Shown here one piece after another: positions 45,540 to 57,270 of a stretch of 64,000 nucleotides of DNA. Location of the stretch: contig CM053330.1 in assembly GCA_028583605.1 (NCBI GenBank), positions 20,476,934 to 20,540,933 of the forward strand. The letters run 5' to 3'. Each line of letters opens with the position of its first letter. Position 1 is the first letter of the stretch. A program made the translations under genes and the position numbers. The notes beneath the pieces were generated by a model. It saw only the letters and a program-made list of their open reading frames with translations. It was not told the DNA's origin and ran no database searches. This DNA is from Dastarcus helophoroides. Its lineage: Eukaryota > Arthropoda > Insecta > Coleoptera > Bothrideridae.

Positions 45540-47470
45540 ATCTGACATTCTTTGTTTAACTCTTTCGCTCGTATATGGTGCGTCGGTTATTAATTTCCCA
45601 AAGATTGTTTTTACCCTAATAATTGCAATGCTTTCCCCAGCTGAGCCATTTAGTTTGTACTCAAAGGTTTTCCAACCAAATGCAGCTAACTTTGTACCTG
45701 ATTATCGGTGGGTGTTCGCTGGTAAGTTTGTACACGGAGATTCTCAAACTATTTTCAGGTGTCTGAATTTTATTCCCCAATTCTTGTGTGTTTTGTCGCT
45801 TCTTAATTCAAGCATACTTCACATAGCATACAGTTTCCTGTTAAAGCTTTGAGCTAACAATATCCAAAGGATAATGCTACGAGAAAATGGAGCTCAAGCT
45901 TGGAAATGAAGTTGTGATTTATCGTAATAAATCAAATTTATAAATGTTGATTCAATCTTACAGATCTCTCGTTCTCTCTCTTTCTTTCTTTTCTTTGTTA
46001 ACTTGTTCCTTTGTTTTTTTTTCCGTTTTTCTCATACCAAACCCAATCACTCGAACTCAAACCAGTGTCATAAAATAGACTAGAAATATTGTTCAGATTT
46101 CGTAGAACTTTCTGAGCAGAATTTCCCTTCCAACACTACATCTACTTCTACGGCTACTAGTCTAATAGAAGGGGCGTTTTCTGGCTTAGAAAGTGGCTAA
46201 GCTTGATTTAGCACAAAAAAAAACATTTAAATTAAAGTTAGAAACTGGCAAGAAGTTCTCATTCCTTTCATCGAACATTTCCCTAACGAGAGCTGATGCT
46301 GATATTGCTCGTCCGCCTACGTTAGTAAATTTATGTTGACAGTGAATCTAGGCATGCGACTATAAATTAGTAATTTTGCAAAAGCTTCCCGATCGTGACG
46401 CGCGGTGTTGTAATTCTCCGTGGCCTATATAGGGGGTCCTTCTTTTTTTTGGACGTGTAACCGATGAGGGGACCCACGGATAAGGCAGACCGGGCGAGTA
46501 CACCAGAACAAGAACCAGAAGAGGTTACTACTCCTTCTAGGGTGTTAAGGCGTACGTTCCCGCGGAGGACACCCAGGGGTTCACATGTGTTGGGACTTTG
46601 TCTATGTCTGGAAAGTTCTTCAGACAACCTTCTTACAACACCGGTTCCGGTTTTCCTTGTTTTTCACGTTTCGAGAACTTACAGTACATCATCAGCAAAT
46701 CCTAATATAGATGCCTGCTGTCAGTTACCGAGCCTGCGGTGATGGGTGTGATCGATTTTTTGAACCCCTGGAAACTCAGTTTCCAACAGCAGAACATCGA
46801 AGAACGACCTTAAGAAAATAGAAGATTTTCGAAGCAAATTTGCTTTATTTGTTTACGTCTTTTTATTCTATTCTCTTTGTGTTTGTTTTTTTCTCTCTCC
46901 CTTTTTTTTTACTGAGACTGGTAGTTGCACCAGTCAGCGGTAGGGTTCTTGGCCCTATAATAATTTTCTAACAACGACTTTCTCATTCATTCGGTTTGTT
47001 GTGGAAGTTTTTAAATTCCTTTCTCTTTTTTTTTGTGTACGCCCCCCAACCCCATATTAATCAAAGTTAGGAACAAGTATTTTCTCAAATTTTAGGAAAA
47101 GTTAATTAAATCATATAAGAGCAAAAAAACCATCAAATAAAATTATCGGACAATTTAAAATTTACTTGCCTACTTATTTCGTAGCAAACATCACATAAAT
47201 GGCACAAGAACTTCACGTTGAACAGAAATTGTTTTTTTTTGTGTTCATTCACGTTAATTAGCACAAACAGAAGCAGTTTTTAAACTCCCGTATTTCGTAC
47301 TCGTTTGCATAACTAGTTTCATCGAAGTTCAGTATTTGACTACCTTAAAATTGGTCTTTGGTGTTTTATCTTTTTATTCCCCTACCCTTAACTTCTGGGG
47401 ACCGAAAGATATCCTCTGCATCTCGCTAGAGGGCATGAGGATGCAGAATTTCTACTAATTTAAATATTTC
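45540..47470. other. Relatively GC- and CT-rich, repeat-poor block
   Basis: This block has long pyrimidine runs ('ctctcgttctctctctttct' at about 45968) and a GC-rich centre (46380-46760) with overlapping ORFs on both strands (46464-46742 plus, 46627-46367 minus). None of the ORFs has a domain that I recognise. No copy elsewhere in the window. It could be a non-coding first exon or promoter of the minus-strand receptor gene, or the 5' part of an unrecognised retroelement. Confidence 0.3.
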
Positions 47471-49192
47471 TAATCCAAATTAATCCTTAAATAAATTTTG
47501 AAAAGGATTCTTAAAGTGCAAATCAAACTGCAAATCCCTTTTGAATAACGTCGTCCCTTTTCTCTTGCAAGTTTTACTTCGATAATTGAAATTTAAATAA
47601 CTTACAATTGTACGTGTTTATAAGGGCGTTTTTTGAACGTAAAATTCCTTCAGTCTACCACCACATGGTCTTGCCGAGATATTTGCTACGGTCTCCGTTA
47701 TTGACATTTACCCTTATTTATTACTTTACTTTTCAGATGTCCTTCAAAACTAACATGTTAGTTTACTCAGTTTACGTATCTGTGCTTAAAACAAACCAGG
47801 CCTAACAAATAACCCTTATCTAATTTGTGAACGCTAAGAAATCTGTTTCTCACGCAAAACGTTATGTTACAAAGAATTTTTATAATACAGTATTTGTAGA
47901 TTTAATATTTCCAAGAAAAATTGAATAAAATTCAATTGAATAAAACAAACGAGGAAATAGAACAGTTTAGTAGAACTCGACTCACCACAGTACTAATATT
48001 TTTTATTTCCGAGTTACAGGCTATTTCATTATAGAGGAAAATAAAATTAGTTTTATTGATATTTTGGAAACCCTTTGACTTAGCTTCATGGAATTTAGTG
48101 CACAGTATCAGTACTTTAAAGGGCTAACTTATGCATTTATTTAGTTTTCTTTTAATGCCTGGGGCGTACGTTAGGGTATTAAAATTAAACTTTTATATGA
48201 AAAAGGGTATGCCACTGTTTTTTAAGGTTTTGAAAAAATGAAAGTTTAAAGTGGTCACCGAATACCAAAAAATGTATAACTAAATGCAGTAGATGATTTT
48301 TGAAAACTTCTAACAATTCATACACCGGGTGACTTAACAAAAACATAACACAATCCAATAAAGATTGTGATTTTGTTTTGCGACAAAATGAGAAAATAGT
48401 TACATTATTTTTGACAGGAAACCATATTTTGCAGTACATTTTATAGTTTTAAATGCAACTTTCTTGCTAGGGTTCAAGTTGCACATCAAACTTGTTTGTT
48501 TTTATTGTCTTTGCAACCATAAGTTACTTTTTGAATTTCAATAATTTTATTTGAAGATATATTAGGAAGTATACCCTGTAACGTGCAAACTTCCATTATC
48601 ATTTTTCTTTAAAACAAAGCACTTATTTAGACATATGGAAAAAATTCTCCTAAGGTAGTCTATTAAAAAATAAATTATTCACTTGCAAGTATTGTATTTA
48701 AATAGACAATCTGTTGAATTGTAGAAGTACTCTATTAACATTATTTTATAAAAATAATGTGTTTGTTTGCAGGGTCGTTTGCTAACGTTCAATACTTTCG
48801 CCGTAATATTTTTGTATTCTAGTGGTCCAAAATTAACCTTTAGTACTTCTATTAGAAATTTTTTAACTTTTTTATTGATGTTTCCAAAATTTTTTCAGTA
48901 CCCCTCTTTTGGCCTTTGACTGATTGTAAAGTTTCTTTTGTAGTCGTTTAGCTTTTGCTCAACGCCTAAAATAGTTCCGTCGTTGGAGTAAAATATTAAG
49001 TTATCTCAGTTATTTAGAAAGATAATATATGTTTGCTTATTCGTCCGATATATAGCGTCTTTTAAGGAAATGACTAATTTAGTCCAGTCAAATAACAAAA
49101 TATTGTACCACTTTGTTCTTTGAAGGTATTTGCCAAATTACCCAGGCTTTTAGCTAAATACTGCGTTATTCTAAATGCCTGAGATATATAGG
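47471..49192. other. AT-rich interval without recognisable gene
   Basis: Only short unsupported ORFs; 'tacaccgggtgac' at about 48322 may be a decayed element end. Confidence 0.4.
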
Positions 49193-49620
49193 CTGGACCA
49201 TAAGTAATGGTACATAAAGCAAGAGCAGATTTTTCGTATAAAAACAACGTGACTTAGCCACATTTACCTTATACCAAAAATTGATATTAACGGAGATACA
49301 GGGTGTAAAATTAAAAAAAAATGTGATTTTTTTGCATAACCGCTAAACACATTTCACTATAGACAAAAGATTTGGCATAAGGGGTTTCTTTGGTCTAGAA
49401 ACTCTAATTTGCTAACAGATTGCCAATAATTTATAGGGGGCGCCACCTGCGCTACCTTGAATTATTCTAAAGCATCATAACTTTATTGTGCCTTTATGTA
49501 TACTTATTTTAAATAGATATTTTCATTTACCTACATTTTTTAGGAAAAAAAGCTATACTTTCTAAATGTTGTGTAAATGATACAAGCAACGGTTTTCAAA
49601 AAAATATCTATTTAAAATAA
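49193..49620. repeat. Single arm of the 27692-28437 foldback family
   Basis: 'ggaccataagtaatggtaca', 'ataccaaaaattgatattaa' and 'tagggggcgccacctgcgct' are collinear with the left arm, though several words ('gcaagagcagatttttcgta', 'ggagatacagggtg') are closer to the inverted right arm. It stops near the family midpoint at 'ctatttaaaataag'. Confidence 0.85.
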
Positions 49621-49733
49621 GGTGAGGTAACTGAGTTACCGTGCTCAGATGTTTTGAAATTGGCCTTTTCATTCTTTCATTTTTGCATATTCCCTCATAT
49701 TCCTCTTTTCATTTATTTTTCTTTTCTTTGTTC

Positions 49734-49766
49734 CTGAAGAAGCCCCCTACGATGGTGGGCGAAACG
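49734..49766 (+). ncRNA. Hammerhead-like motif, second instance
   Basis: 'ctgaaga' (49734) is followed by a stem (gccc..gggc) and 'gaaac' (49761). The same layout occurs at 1063-1029 by the Penelope-like RT. CUGAAGA differs by one base from the canonical CUGAUGA box. The flank 49632-49830 may be the tail of another Penelope-like element; no RT is nearby. Confidence 0.4.
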
Positions 49767-49831
49767 TCGAGCACTTTTAGTAGTTCTTTGACACGGTCCA
49801 ATCCCGGAAGAAGTATATCCTGTATAGGTAT

Positions 49832-49935
49832 TACGTGCTACTAAGTTATTACGAAGCTGCTATAATATTATGCGTTTAATAATTATCAATAAAGATTTAA
49901 CTTAAAAGACACTTAATTTTCAATGATACGATAAA
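49832..49935. repeat. Family C dispersed repeat, tail only
   Basis: 'tgctactaagttattacgaa', 'caataaagatttaacttaaa' and 'caatgatacgataaata' match the tail at 7173-7262. Confidence 0.75.
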
Positions 49936-50199
49936 TAATATTTTTCAAATATTCACCGATTTTTCGGCCTAAAAGGTATACCTGTAGAATATTGCTAAGA
50001 GGAGGCGTTTTTTAAAAAACTGCGTTTAAAATGAACAAGGAAGTGAAGTTCTTAGATAACGAAACCGGATATAAATTCACTAAACTGTTTTTTGTGGGTT
50101 ATATTAGAACAATGGTTTATAGTGTTCTACCAACAATAGAGATGAATTGTGGCAAAGAATGACTTCAAATGCTCTAAGAAACCCAAACCCATCATTTTC

Positions 50200-50403
50200 A
50201 CTCTTACGGCTCTTTCACACGGAGAGCCGTAAAGCTCGCACTTGCGAGCGAGCGGGCAGCTCCCAAGATAGAAGTGCAAAGAGTACAATGGAGCTTTCAC
50301 ATGGGACGCACGCGCCTTTAGACTGGAAGGTAGGAGCGGAAAAAGCTCGCGCTCGCGAGTGCGAGCCTTACGGCCAGCCTCCGTGTGAAAGAGCCGTTAG
50401 AGT
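50200..50403. mobile_element. GC-rich hairpin MITE (about 200 bp)
   Basis: 'actcttacggctctttcaca' (50200) pairs with 'tgtgaaagagccgttagagt' (ending 50403). The inner arms pair 'aagctcgcacttgcgagcga' with 'gctcgcgctcgcgagtgcga'. GC content is far above its surroundings. The 87-codon ORF across it is a by-product. Terminal sequence and composition would suit a hAT-like or other cut-and-paste MITE; class unproven. Confidence 0.85.
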
Positions 50404-52404
50404 ATCTTAAAAAAAGATGTAACATGTCTTCGTCAGTCAACTGGGGAGAATTTCGAAAACATAATTAATGTTTAACTGCTGCTTTTCTTAGTTCTTCTCG
50501 TTATATTGTCCGAATTCATTATTTATTCTTCATGGTGGACTCTTATTGGTCGGAAACATTAAGTTTATTCATTTTATTTAATATTTCTACGACCCAGTTT
50601 GGAAATATTTAAATTTTTATTGTTTTTTATGAACATTCTAAAACAGTGTTTGAAATATGACTACGTGATATATAAATTAATTTAAAACGTCACGTCATGA
50701 CATAAATTCGGTTAGTTTATTTTACATAGAATAGGAAAAATGAAAAACAGAACACCTGAATTAGATATGAAAAAATTGGTTTTTTGATAAATTATGAAAA
50801 TATAATAATATATAAAATATATAAATAAGGTTGTAGGACTGGACATCGTTGTTTCGCTCTCATTTGAGCTGTCAGCAGTGCAAAAATTTAAAAATATAAA
50901 AAATGTTAACATGAATAGACGTTTCATCAATAATTTACGGTGTTAAAAATTTAAATATTTGAAGCTCGATTCACAAGAAATAGTTACTCCGATTGCTAAC
51001 ACCCTTTCTGGCACTTGTGGGTCGAACTTACATGCTCTTGGTGATTACTGTTCCTAAACTTCTTCAGCATAGTAGTTAGAAGCACTCACCATTTGGGGAG
51101 TCAGTTCGTTTCGTTCATGGTGGACTTTTATTGGTCGCAAACATTATGTTTATTGATTTTATATAAATTTCGGTGATTGCAGTGGCGCAGGGAAATGTGT
51201 AACACACGTTATAACACCTCATATCAAATTAAAAAAAAAATCCCTTAACGTATATTGAGATATGCCTGAAAATCGTTTTTATTCTTTTAACTTCAACACC
51301 TTGTATCTCAAAAATAAGCAGCATTGTATATGACTTTCCCCATTAATTTTCCTCAAAGAATCTATTGGTGAAATTTGGCCCATTGGACAGATTGTACCGA
51401 AATATATTTTGTTAATAATTAAGTAGATGGTAATGTCTTTGTATTTTTAGGTATTAATTGGCTTACAAAATGATTTAATAAAAACTGGGGAAATTTTAAG
51501 TGCATTTTGTGGTTGTTTAATCTTACAATCCCCCACGTTGAAAGCAAGTTCCAAGAGTTCGCATTAAAAGTGTTCCAAATTCCAAATATAATAAACTTCC
51601 ATTGAACGGGTGAGGTGCAGGTGGAGAGAATTTACACCTTCTCTTCCCAAGTAAATTACAGTATCTTATAAAATATTTAAAGGAATTCAACAGTAAACTA
51701 AACAAATTAAAAGTAAATATGTCTGAAAATGTTTTGATTAAATCGCGCTTTAATGGAAGATAAATCATACAAGATTTCACTTGATTTCGAACATCTTCTA
51801 GGGGAAAAACCTGTTCTGATAAGCGGCTTATAAAAGTTAATTAAAGTTTGCAGTGAGCTATTTATAGAGAAATGAGGGTGCATATCTTTGTACTTTCATA
51901 TTAAATTACAAGTTTTATTATCCCTGTTTACCATCCTTATAAATTACTTCATAGTCCGGTCAAAATAAACAAAAAAAAATAGGGGTAAGTTTATAATAAT
52001 TCGCATAGAGTTAAAAATTGGTAAGAGTCTTAGGTACATTATCATAAATTATAAATAAAATATCAAAGTTCCCACCATGTGCTAAAAAAATTATACAAGG
52101 TCTAAGGTCAAAAGTATTGGTCTTTTGCATTTTTCTCGTAAGCGGTAAGTATTATCACAAAAATATATAGGATAAAAATTATAGATCATATAATTATCTA
52201 CAAAAATTGGCGCATACTTTATTTCCTACGGATCACCATTCCTGAGATATCATCATTTGAAATATCGCAATTACTAATATCGTTGAGTGATAAATAGTAA
52301 AGAGGCGAATTCTTACGGCGGCTAGCGTACTCGTACCACGTGCCTGAAATATATACCTCTATTGGGTAGATAAAATACAGCTCCCCCATGTCCATAACTA
52401 GATA
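50404..52404. other. AT-rich interval without recognisable gene
   Basis: A direct word repeat 'catggtggac' followed by 't(c/t)ttattggtcg(g/c)aaacatta' occurs at 50531 and 51116, so a short dispersed repeat of unknown type is present. No gene. Confidence 0.45.
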
Positions 52405-52505
52405 AATAACATATTACATGCTACTAAGACTTAGTAAGACTTAGTGTTAATTATCAATAAACATTAAACTTAAAGGAAATTTACTTTTCAATAATTCGAT
52501 TAAAT
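52405..52505. repeat. Family C dispersed repeat, tail only, diverged
   Basis: 'tattacatgctactaag', 'attatcaataaacattaaac' and 'ttcaataattcgat' match the family C tail. Confidence 0.65.
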
Positions 52506-52960
52506 CAATAATCCTCTTTATGTTTCTTTATATCCCTGTAAGTGGGAGGAACTACCCATGTATCTCTATAAATAAGAAACTGCGTAAGCGACATCTATAA
52601 AAAAGAAAAAAATTAAGTTGCCTTGTCCGTTGAGCTCTCTCTCTTAGAATAAATATTAACAGGGAACATTATTTAATATTCAATTCTAATAAAAATGTAT
52701 CTTTTTGAAACCGATAATTCGCATTCAGAAGTTGTTTGAAAATGTTTCCTCGTCGCTCTTCAACAGGTTTCTTGGCAGATTTTCGGGCAGCTTTCAAATA
52801 ACACAATGGCAATGGCAATGGCAGCATAATTATGAAGACTGCTTTCAAGAAATATAATATCTGTTTAATTTCCCATACCTACTACTGAATGAATGAACTA
52901 TCGAGATGCTCTGATGTCTCGTAGGTACAAGTACCTATGAATAGATCCCACCATGGAATT

Positions 52961-53057
52961 AAAAAACCGCGAGATCGGCAGCGAGGGTCGAACTCGGACC
53001 CCGCTACGCACGAAAACGAAGCATTTATTCTGGACCACTGGACCACTTCAACTTGAA
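52961..53057 (-). repeat. tRNA-derived SINE head with pol III A and B boxes
   Basis: The minus strand has TGGTCCAGTGG at 53045-53035, a perfect fit to the A box TRGYNNARNNG, and GTTCGACCC at 52993-52985, a perfect fit to the B box core GWTCRANNC, 52 bp apart. A T6 run (52966-52961), a pol III stop, follows. No acceptor-stem pairing is evident between the ends, so this is not a functional tRNA gene. The body and 3' tail of the SINE were not delimited; 52921-52960 may belong to it. Confidence 0.65.
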
Positions 53058-56000
53058 CTTTTGAAAGCTAAACTGGCCTAATAATCTAACCCTGCCCCTG
53101 AAATTTAATTGGACTTGCCAAAATGTGTATACTATAATTGCTTAAATTTGGTTTTAATTTGATTATTATTACTCCTATTCTCTCCATAATCGAGAATTGC
53201 TTATGTTAGAAAAGAAAAAATGCTGGCAAAATTCTGGTAGGCCGGCAGGCATTAATTCGAAATACGCCGTGCAGCGAGACAACAGCCATAAAGGCACGCA
53301 CCGCGCGAAACGTCTACCTACAATTTAACACCTCTACGGATCTTTCTGCTAGTGATTTATTACTTTTTGCCTACTAACCTATTAATGTTTTTGTTTAAAT
53401 TTTTGATCTGTCAATTTTGAAGGTTATTTATGTTATGAAATTGATTTATCTTTTAGACTGGAATCTCGTACAGGTGAGAATTACAAAGAAACGATGAATA
53501 GCTTTATATTATATAGCAGCAGGTGTTTATTTATACAGAAATAGAGGTTAGTGAGCGAGACTTTGATTATGGAAAAAGCAGTGGAAATCCAATGAATTAG
53601 GAACTTCAAGAAGGTAATTGTGGGGCTATTTTAAACGTTTTTAAGAATGGACGAAAAATGTTTTGGTCATCAATAACTAATAACACCTTGAAGATTTTTT
53701 ATTTTTTTTTCATGTTGCTTAGTAAACTATTTTTTTATAGATACAAGTGGGTGAAAAGCTTTATATGAAGCACTTGTTGAGAGCTATATAAAGGTAAAAT
53801 TGTTCTAATATATCTGAATTTTTAAAATTAATACTACATATTTTGCATATTGACTGATCCAACGAAGACTGTGGTTACTCATTATTTGCAGTATTGAAAT
53901 AATTCAAATTAAGGTTTCTACATAATCAGAAAAAATCAGAAATATCATGAAATTTGCTATGCAAATATAACATTTAGATAGTCTGACAGGTTTTTTAATA
54001 TGCAATAACTCAAAATAAACAAGATCAAAGACTAGATCGTTACAAATATAAAAGATATAAAAACTATAAATAAAAATGTTAATTTACAAATTATGACTTT
54101 TTTGTTTTTGATATCACAATTTGAAACTTAAAAAAAAACATTTATATCATAATTTTAAATTTTTACTTTTGTCAGCAGTTTAACTGTTTTTTATAACAGA
54201 AAATTATATACATTATTTTAATTATTTATTATGCATTCCTAGAAGAAGCTCTGCACCAAAGAATGAGGTATCCTTGAAGGTTATGGATGCTGTGAATCAA
54301 AACTGTTGTGAAAATTCGAGATTTTCGATATTATCTTGTAATGCTTATACTTTATTTTGTTGTATTTACTGAAATTTATTAAAATAAAATCAGTCATAAT
54401 ATTACGAATTTTAAAAAATATTACTTTATTCACATGGAACACAAGATTCTTGGATCCAGCAGTGCAAAGCTTTCAGTGGCTTTCAGTATTATACACGTGA
54501 TAATGTTTGGTTACGTGTTCAGAATTCCAGGGCAAATGAAATTTGTAACGCTGAGTTTCCCCTCTTTATGTAAATGCATTTAGCCAACTGAAACGCATTT
54601 TAGGTTTTCTGTAAAAGCAAGGCAAAAGTAACATCCGTATTATGTAAAAATAACATTTAACACCATGGCTTCCTCGCGATCGGTGTAATAAAATGCTTAT
54701 GAATATTCTTAGATAATAAAGCCGTGAAAGAAACTTGACATTTTAAAATGCTTTATCTGTATGTCTGATTTCGTGCTATCGTCCATGTAGATGATTTGAT
54801 AAATTTTGATATTCCAAAAATGATTGATGAAAAACCATCTGATTTGCATAATGAGTAGGTAAATACGAACACTTTATTAAAATATCTTTACTTCGGAATA
54901 ACATTTATTGTAATTTCAAAAAAGTGACAAACATCATTTTTTGCAATCTGCTGTAACGTGTTTATTTGTGGTCTGATTAAAAAAAATATTAATTTATTTT
55001 TATTTGGTTTCCCACTACCGTTACAATCGTGAGATTGTGGGAAAATTATGGCAACTTATTTTTCTTATAAATGACAAATTAGAGTTTATCATATTTACGA
55101 ACTCGGCAAAACGGCAAAATATTCTGAATAATTTAATCTGTCATATTTTTAGAATAAAGCAGCCATCTTGATATAAGGAAACAAAATTTATTTCTTTTTT
55201 TTCCACTAGCAGCCCTTATAAAAACAATTATAGCTTTAAAATGCATAAAATGAAACAGTAAGTGTTGAATCTATATTTTCGATGTTGCATCCGTTTACTG
55301 GACTATTGGCATTTATGCCATTTGGTATAGTGGAAAAAAGTAATGAGGCGGACATTGGAACGATGGGGCCGTTCCAAGTTTTAAAATAAACACAATTTCC
55401 AAACCATTATTTAGGAGCGAGGAGCGCCTCTAAAATTTTCCCGTGGTCTAAAAATTACGATCTATATTTCCGGAAAAAATAACAGGGAACGAAGCTGCTT
55501 CCTATGTTAATGTATAAATTTTTGTTTCTGCTCTGTGTAAATCTCTGAATATAGTTGAAAAATGTGAATATGAAAACTGGAGAAAATTGGTTGTTTTATA
55601 AAACGACACAAAGTTACAATTCGACTAAAAAATTGTAACAAATGAGGTAAGTCAATATCATAAAGCCGTCCAAACAACGAAGTGGAACAATTTTGCACAG
55701 CTAAATATTTTAGCAATAAGAATTTTTTTATAATCAACACAAATTGTTACATTGCATGCTTCTTTTATAATATAGGTAAAATAAATTTTAATATAATTGT
55801 GAGTTCGCGTGCAATTTACATGGTTCTTTACAGGTATATTTTGAAGTCTAGACAGCAACAAAAAGTAGAGTAATATTTAAATATTTTTTTTACTAATGTA
55901 ATAAGCGAATTATCTAGGGTGATACGTAAGAAAAGTAAAAAATACCTTATTAAAAATAGCGTGCAATAAAAAAAAACAGTAGCTTTTATTTTATCACAAA

Positions 56001-57270
56001 TGATATATCTTTTGTGTAGATAAGTAACTTTCAACGATCTATCCATCATGTAAACCACAAATCTTAATTAAGATTAATTGATAATTTTGCCAAAAGTTTA
56101 GGGGATCCATTAAGAGAAATAGTAATTGGTATTGGCAAAGTTTCTCAAAGAAAACTTTAATTAACATTTAGTCATTTGAAATCTTAATCGTTCCAGCTGT
56201 GCATAAAAGCAGAGTTATGTTGTAGTTTAAATTACGTCTAACACAGTGAAATTAAGCAAAAACAGAAAAAGATATATTTAAATTTAGTTAAAACTTATAT
56301 TGCAAAGAATAATTCATTTTAATGTTATAAATTAACTGATTCAAGATATAAATAACTTAAAATGAAATGTCAACTGTTTTAGATATTTTAGCTTGTCATT
56401 CTTTTATTAAAAACTGCAGCTAAATTTAACTTCAGTAAACTATTTTCTTCGTTTCTCTGGCAGACAAATAAATTGTGAACAATGACGTATTGGACTTGCT
56501 TTTATTCATAACCCCGAAATTTTACTAGCAAGAAATACAAGGAAAGCTGTCATGACAACTTCATAATATAATTGAGATTTTTAATCCTTACTATGTTAAA
56601 TTCAATACGGACAATCAAATAAGGTAAAAAGGTGAGGGAAATTTTAAATTAGGCAAAAAGAACAGTTAAAAAGGACGGTAAAAAGGCTAAATGCTCTAAA
56701 AAAGGCATTAAACCACAATTAAAAAGAAAAACATTTATTGTCAATTTTAAACGTTAACTTTTTCCAACTACAAATTAAATGTCTCTCAATATTTTCCATT
56801 GTAAAATTTGTAAGTTTTCGCGACAATTAATACTCGTAATTTAAAAGGTTTTTTTCTCTTTATAGATAGAAAATCTTCAAATTGCATCATTCGGTAACGA
56901 GCTATTGCTTTCACCATTAGTGCATATCTAGCCGATCTTTAATTTTTTTCAAAAGGTGGACATTTTACAACAACGTACGTCTTCTTTAATATTACCTATT
57001 TTCGGGAAAGATAAATAATGCAGCATATTATTTTTACCATAAGAAGAATAAACAATAACTTTGATAGTTACTTTTACTACTTAAAAGGGTGTATTTCCTC
57101 CTTTATGGGAGATTTTCTCCTCAGTTATATTTTTGCAACAAAGAAATCACGAAAATTGGGATGCTTATGCTTAATTTACCCAGAATTTTAGTGAAAATAT
57201 TTATCACTAAATTTTACCATAACATTTTTAAAAGAGATTGCCTGATAGATCTATTTTAATTATTTATTTA
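53058..57270. other. AT-rich, repeat-poor interval without recognisable gene
   Basis: Some short ORFs overlap on opposite strands at 55507-56058; none shows a domain. A GC-richer patch at 53235-53330 ('ggtaggccggcaggcat', 'cgcaccgcgcgaaacg') is unexplained. No exon of the receptor gene was recognised. Confidence 0.45.

Noticed and set aside
46367..46742. Overlapping ORFs on both strands in the GC-rich patch
   Set aside because: Opposite-strand overlap and no domain pattern; expected by chance in a GC-richer segment.
50147..50410. 87-codon ORF with many charged residues
   Set aside because: It spans a hairpin MITE; composition follows from the palindromic GC-rich arms.
52961..53057. A functional tRNA gene
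   Set aside because: A and B boxes are present but there is no acceptor-stem pairing and the anticodon arm is not convincing.
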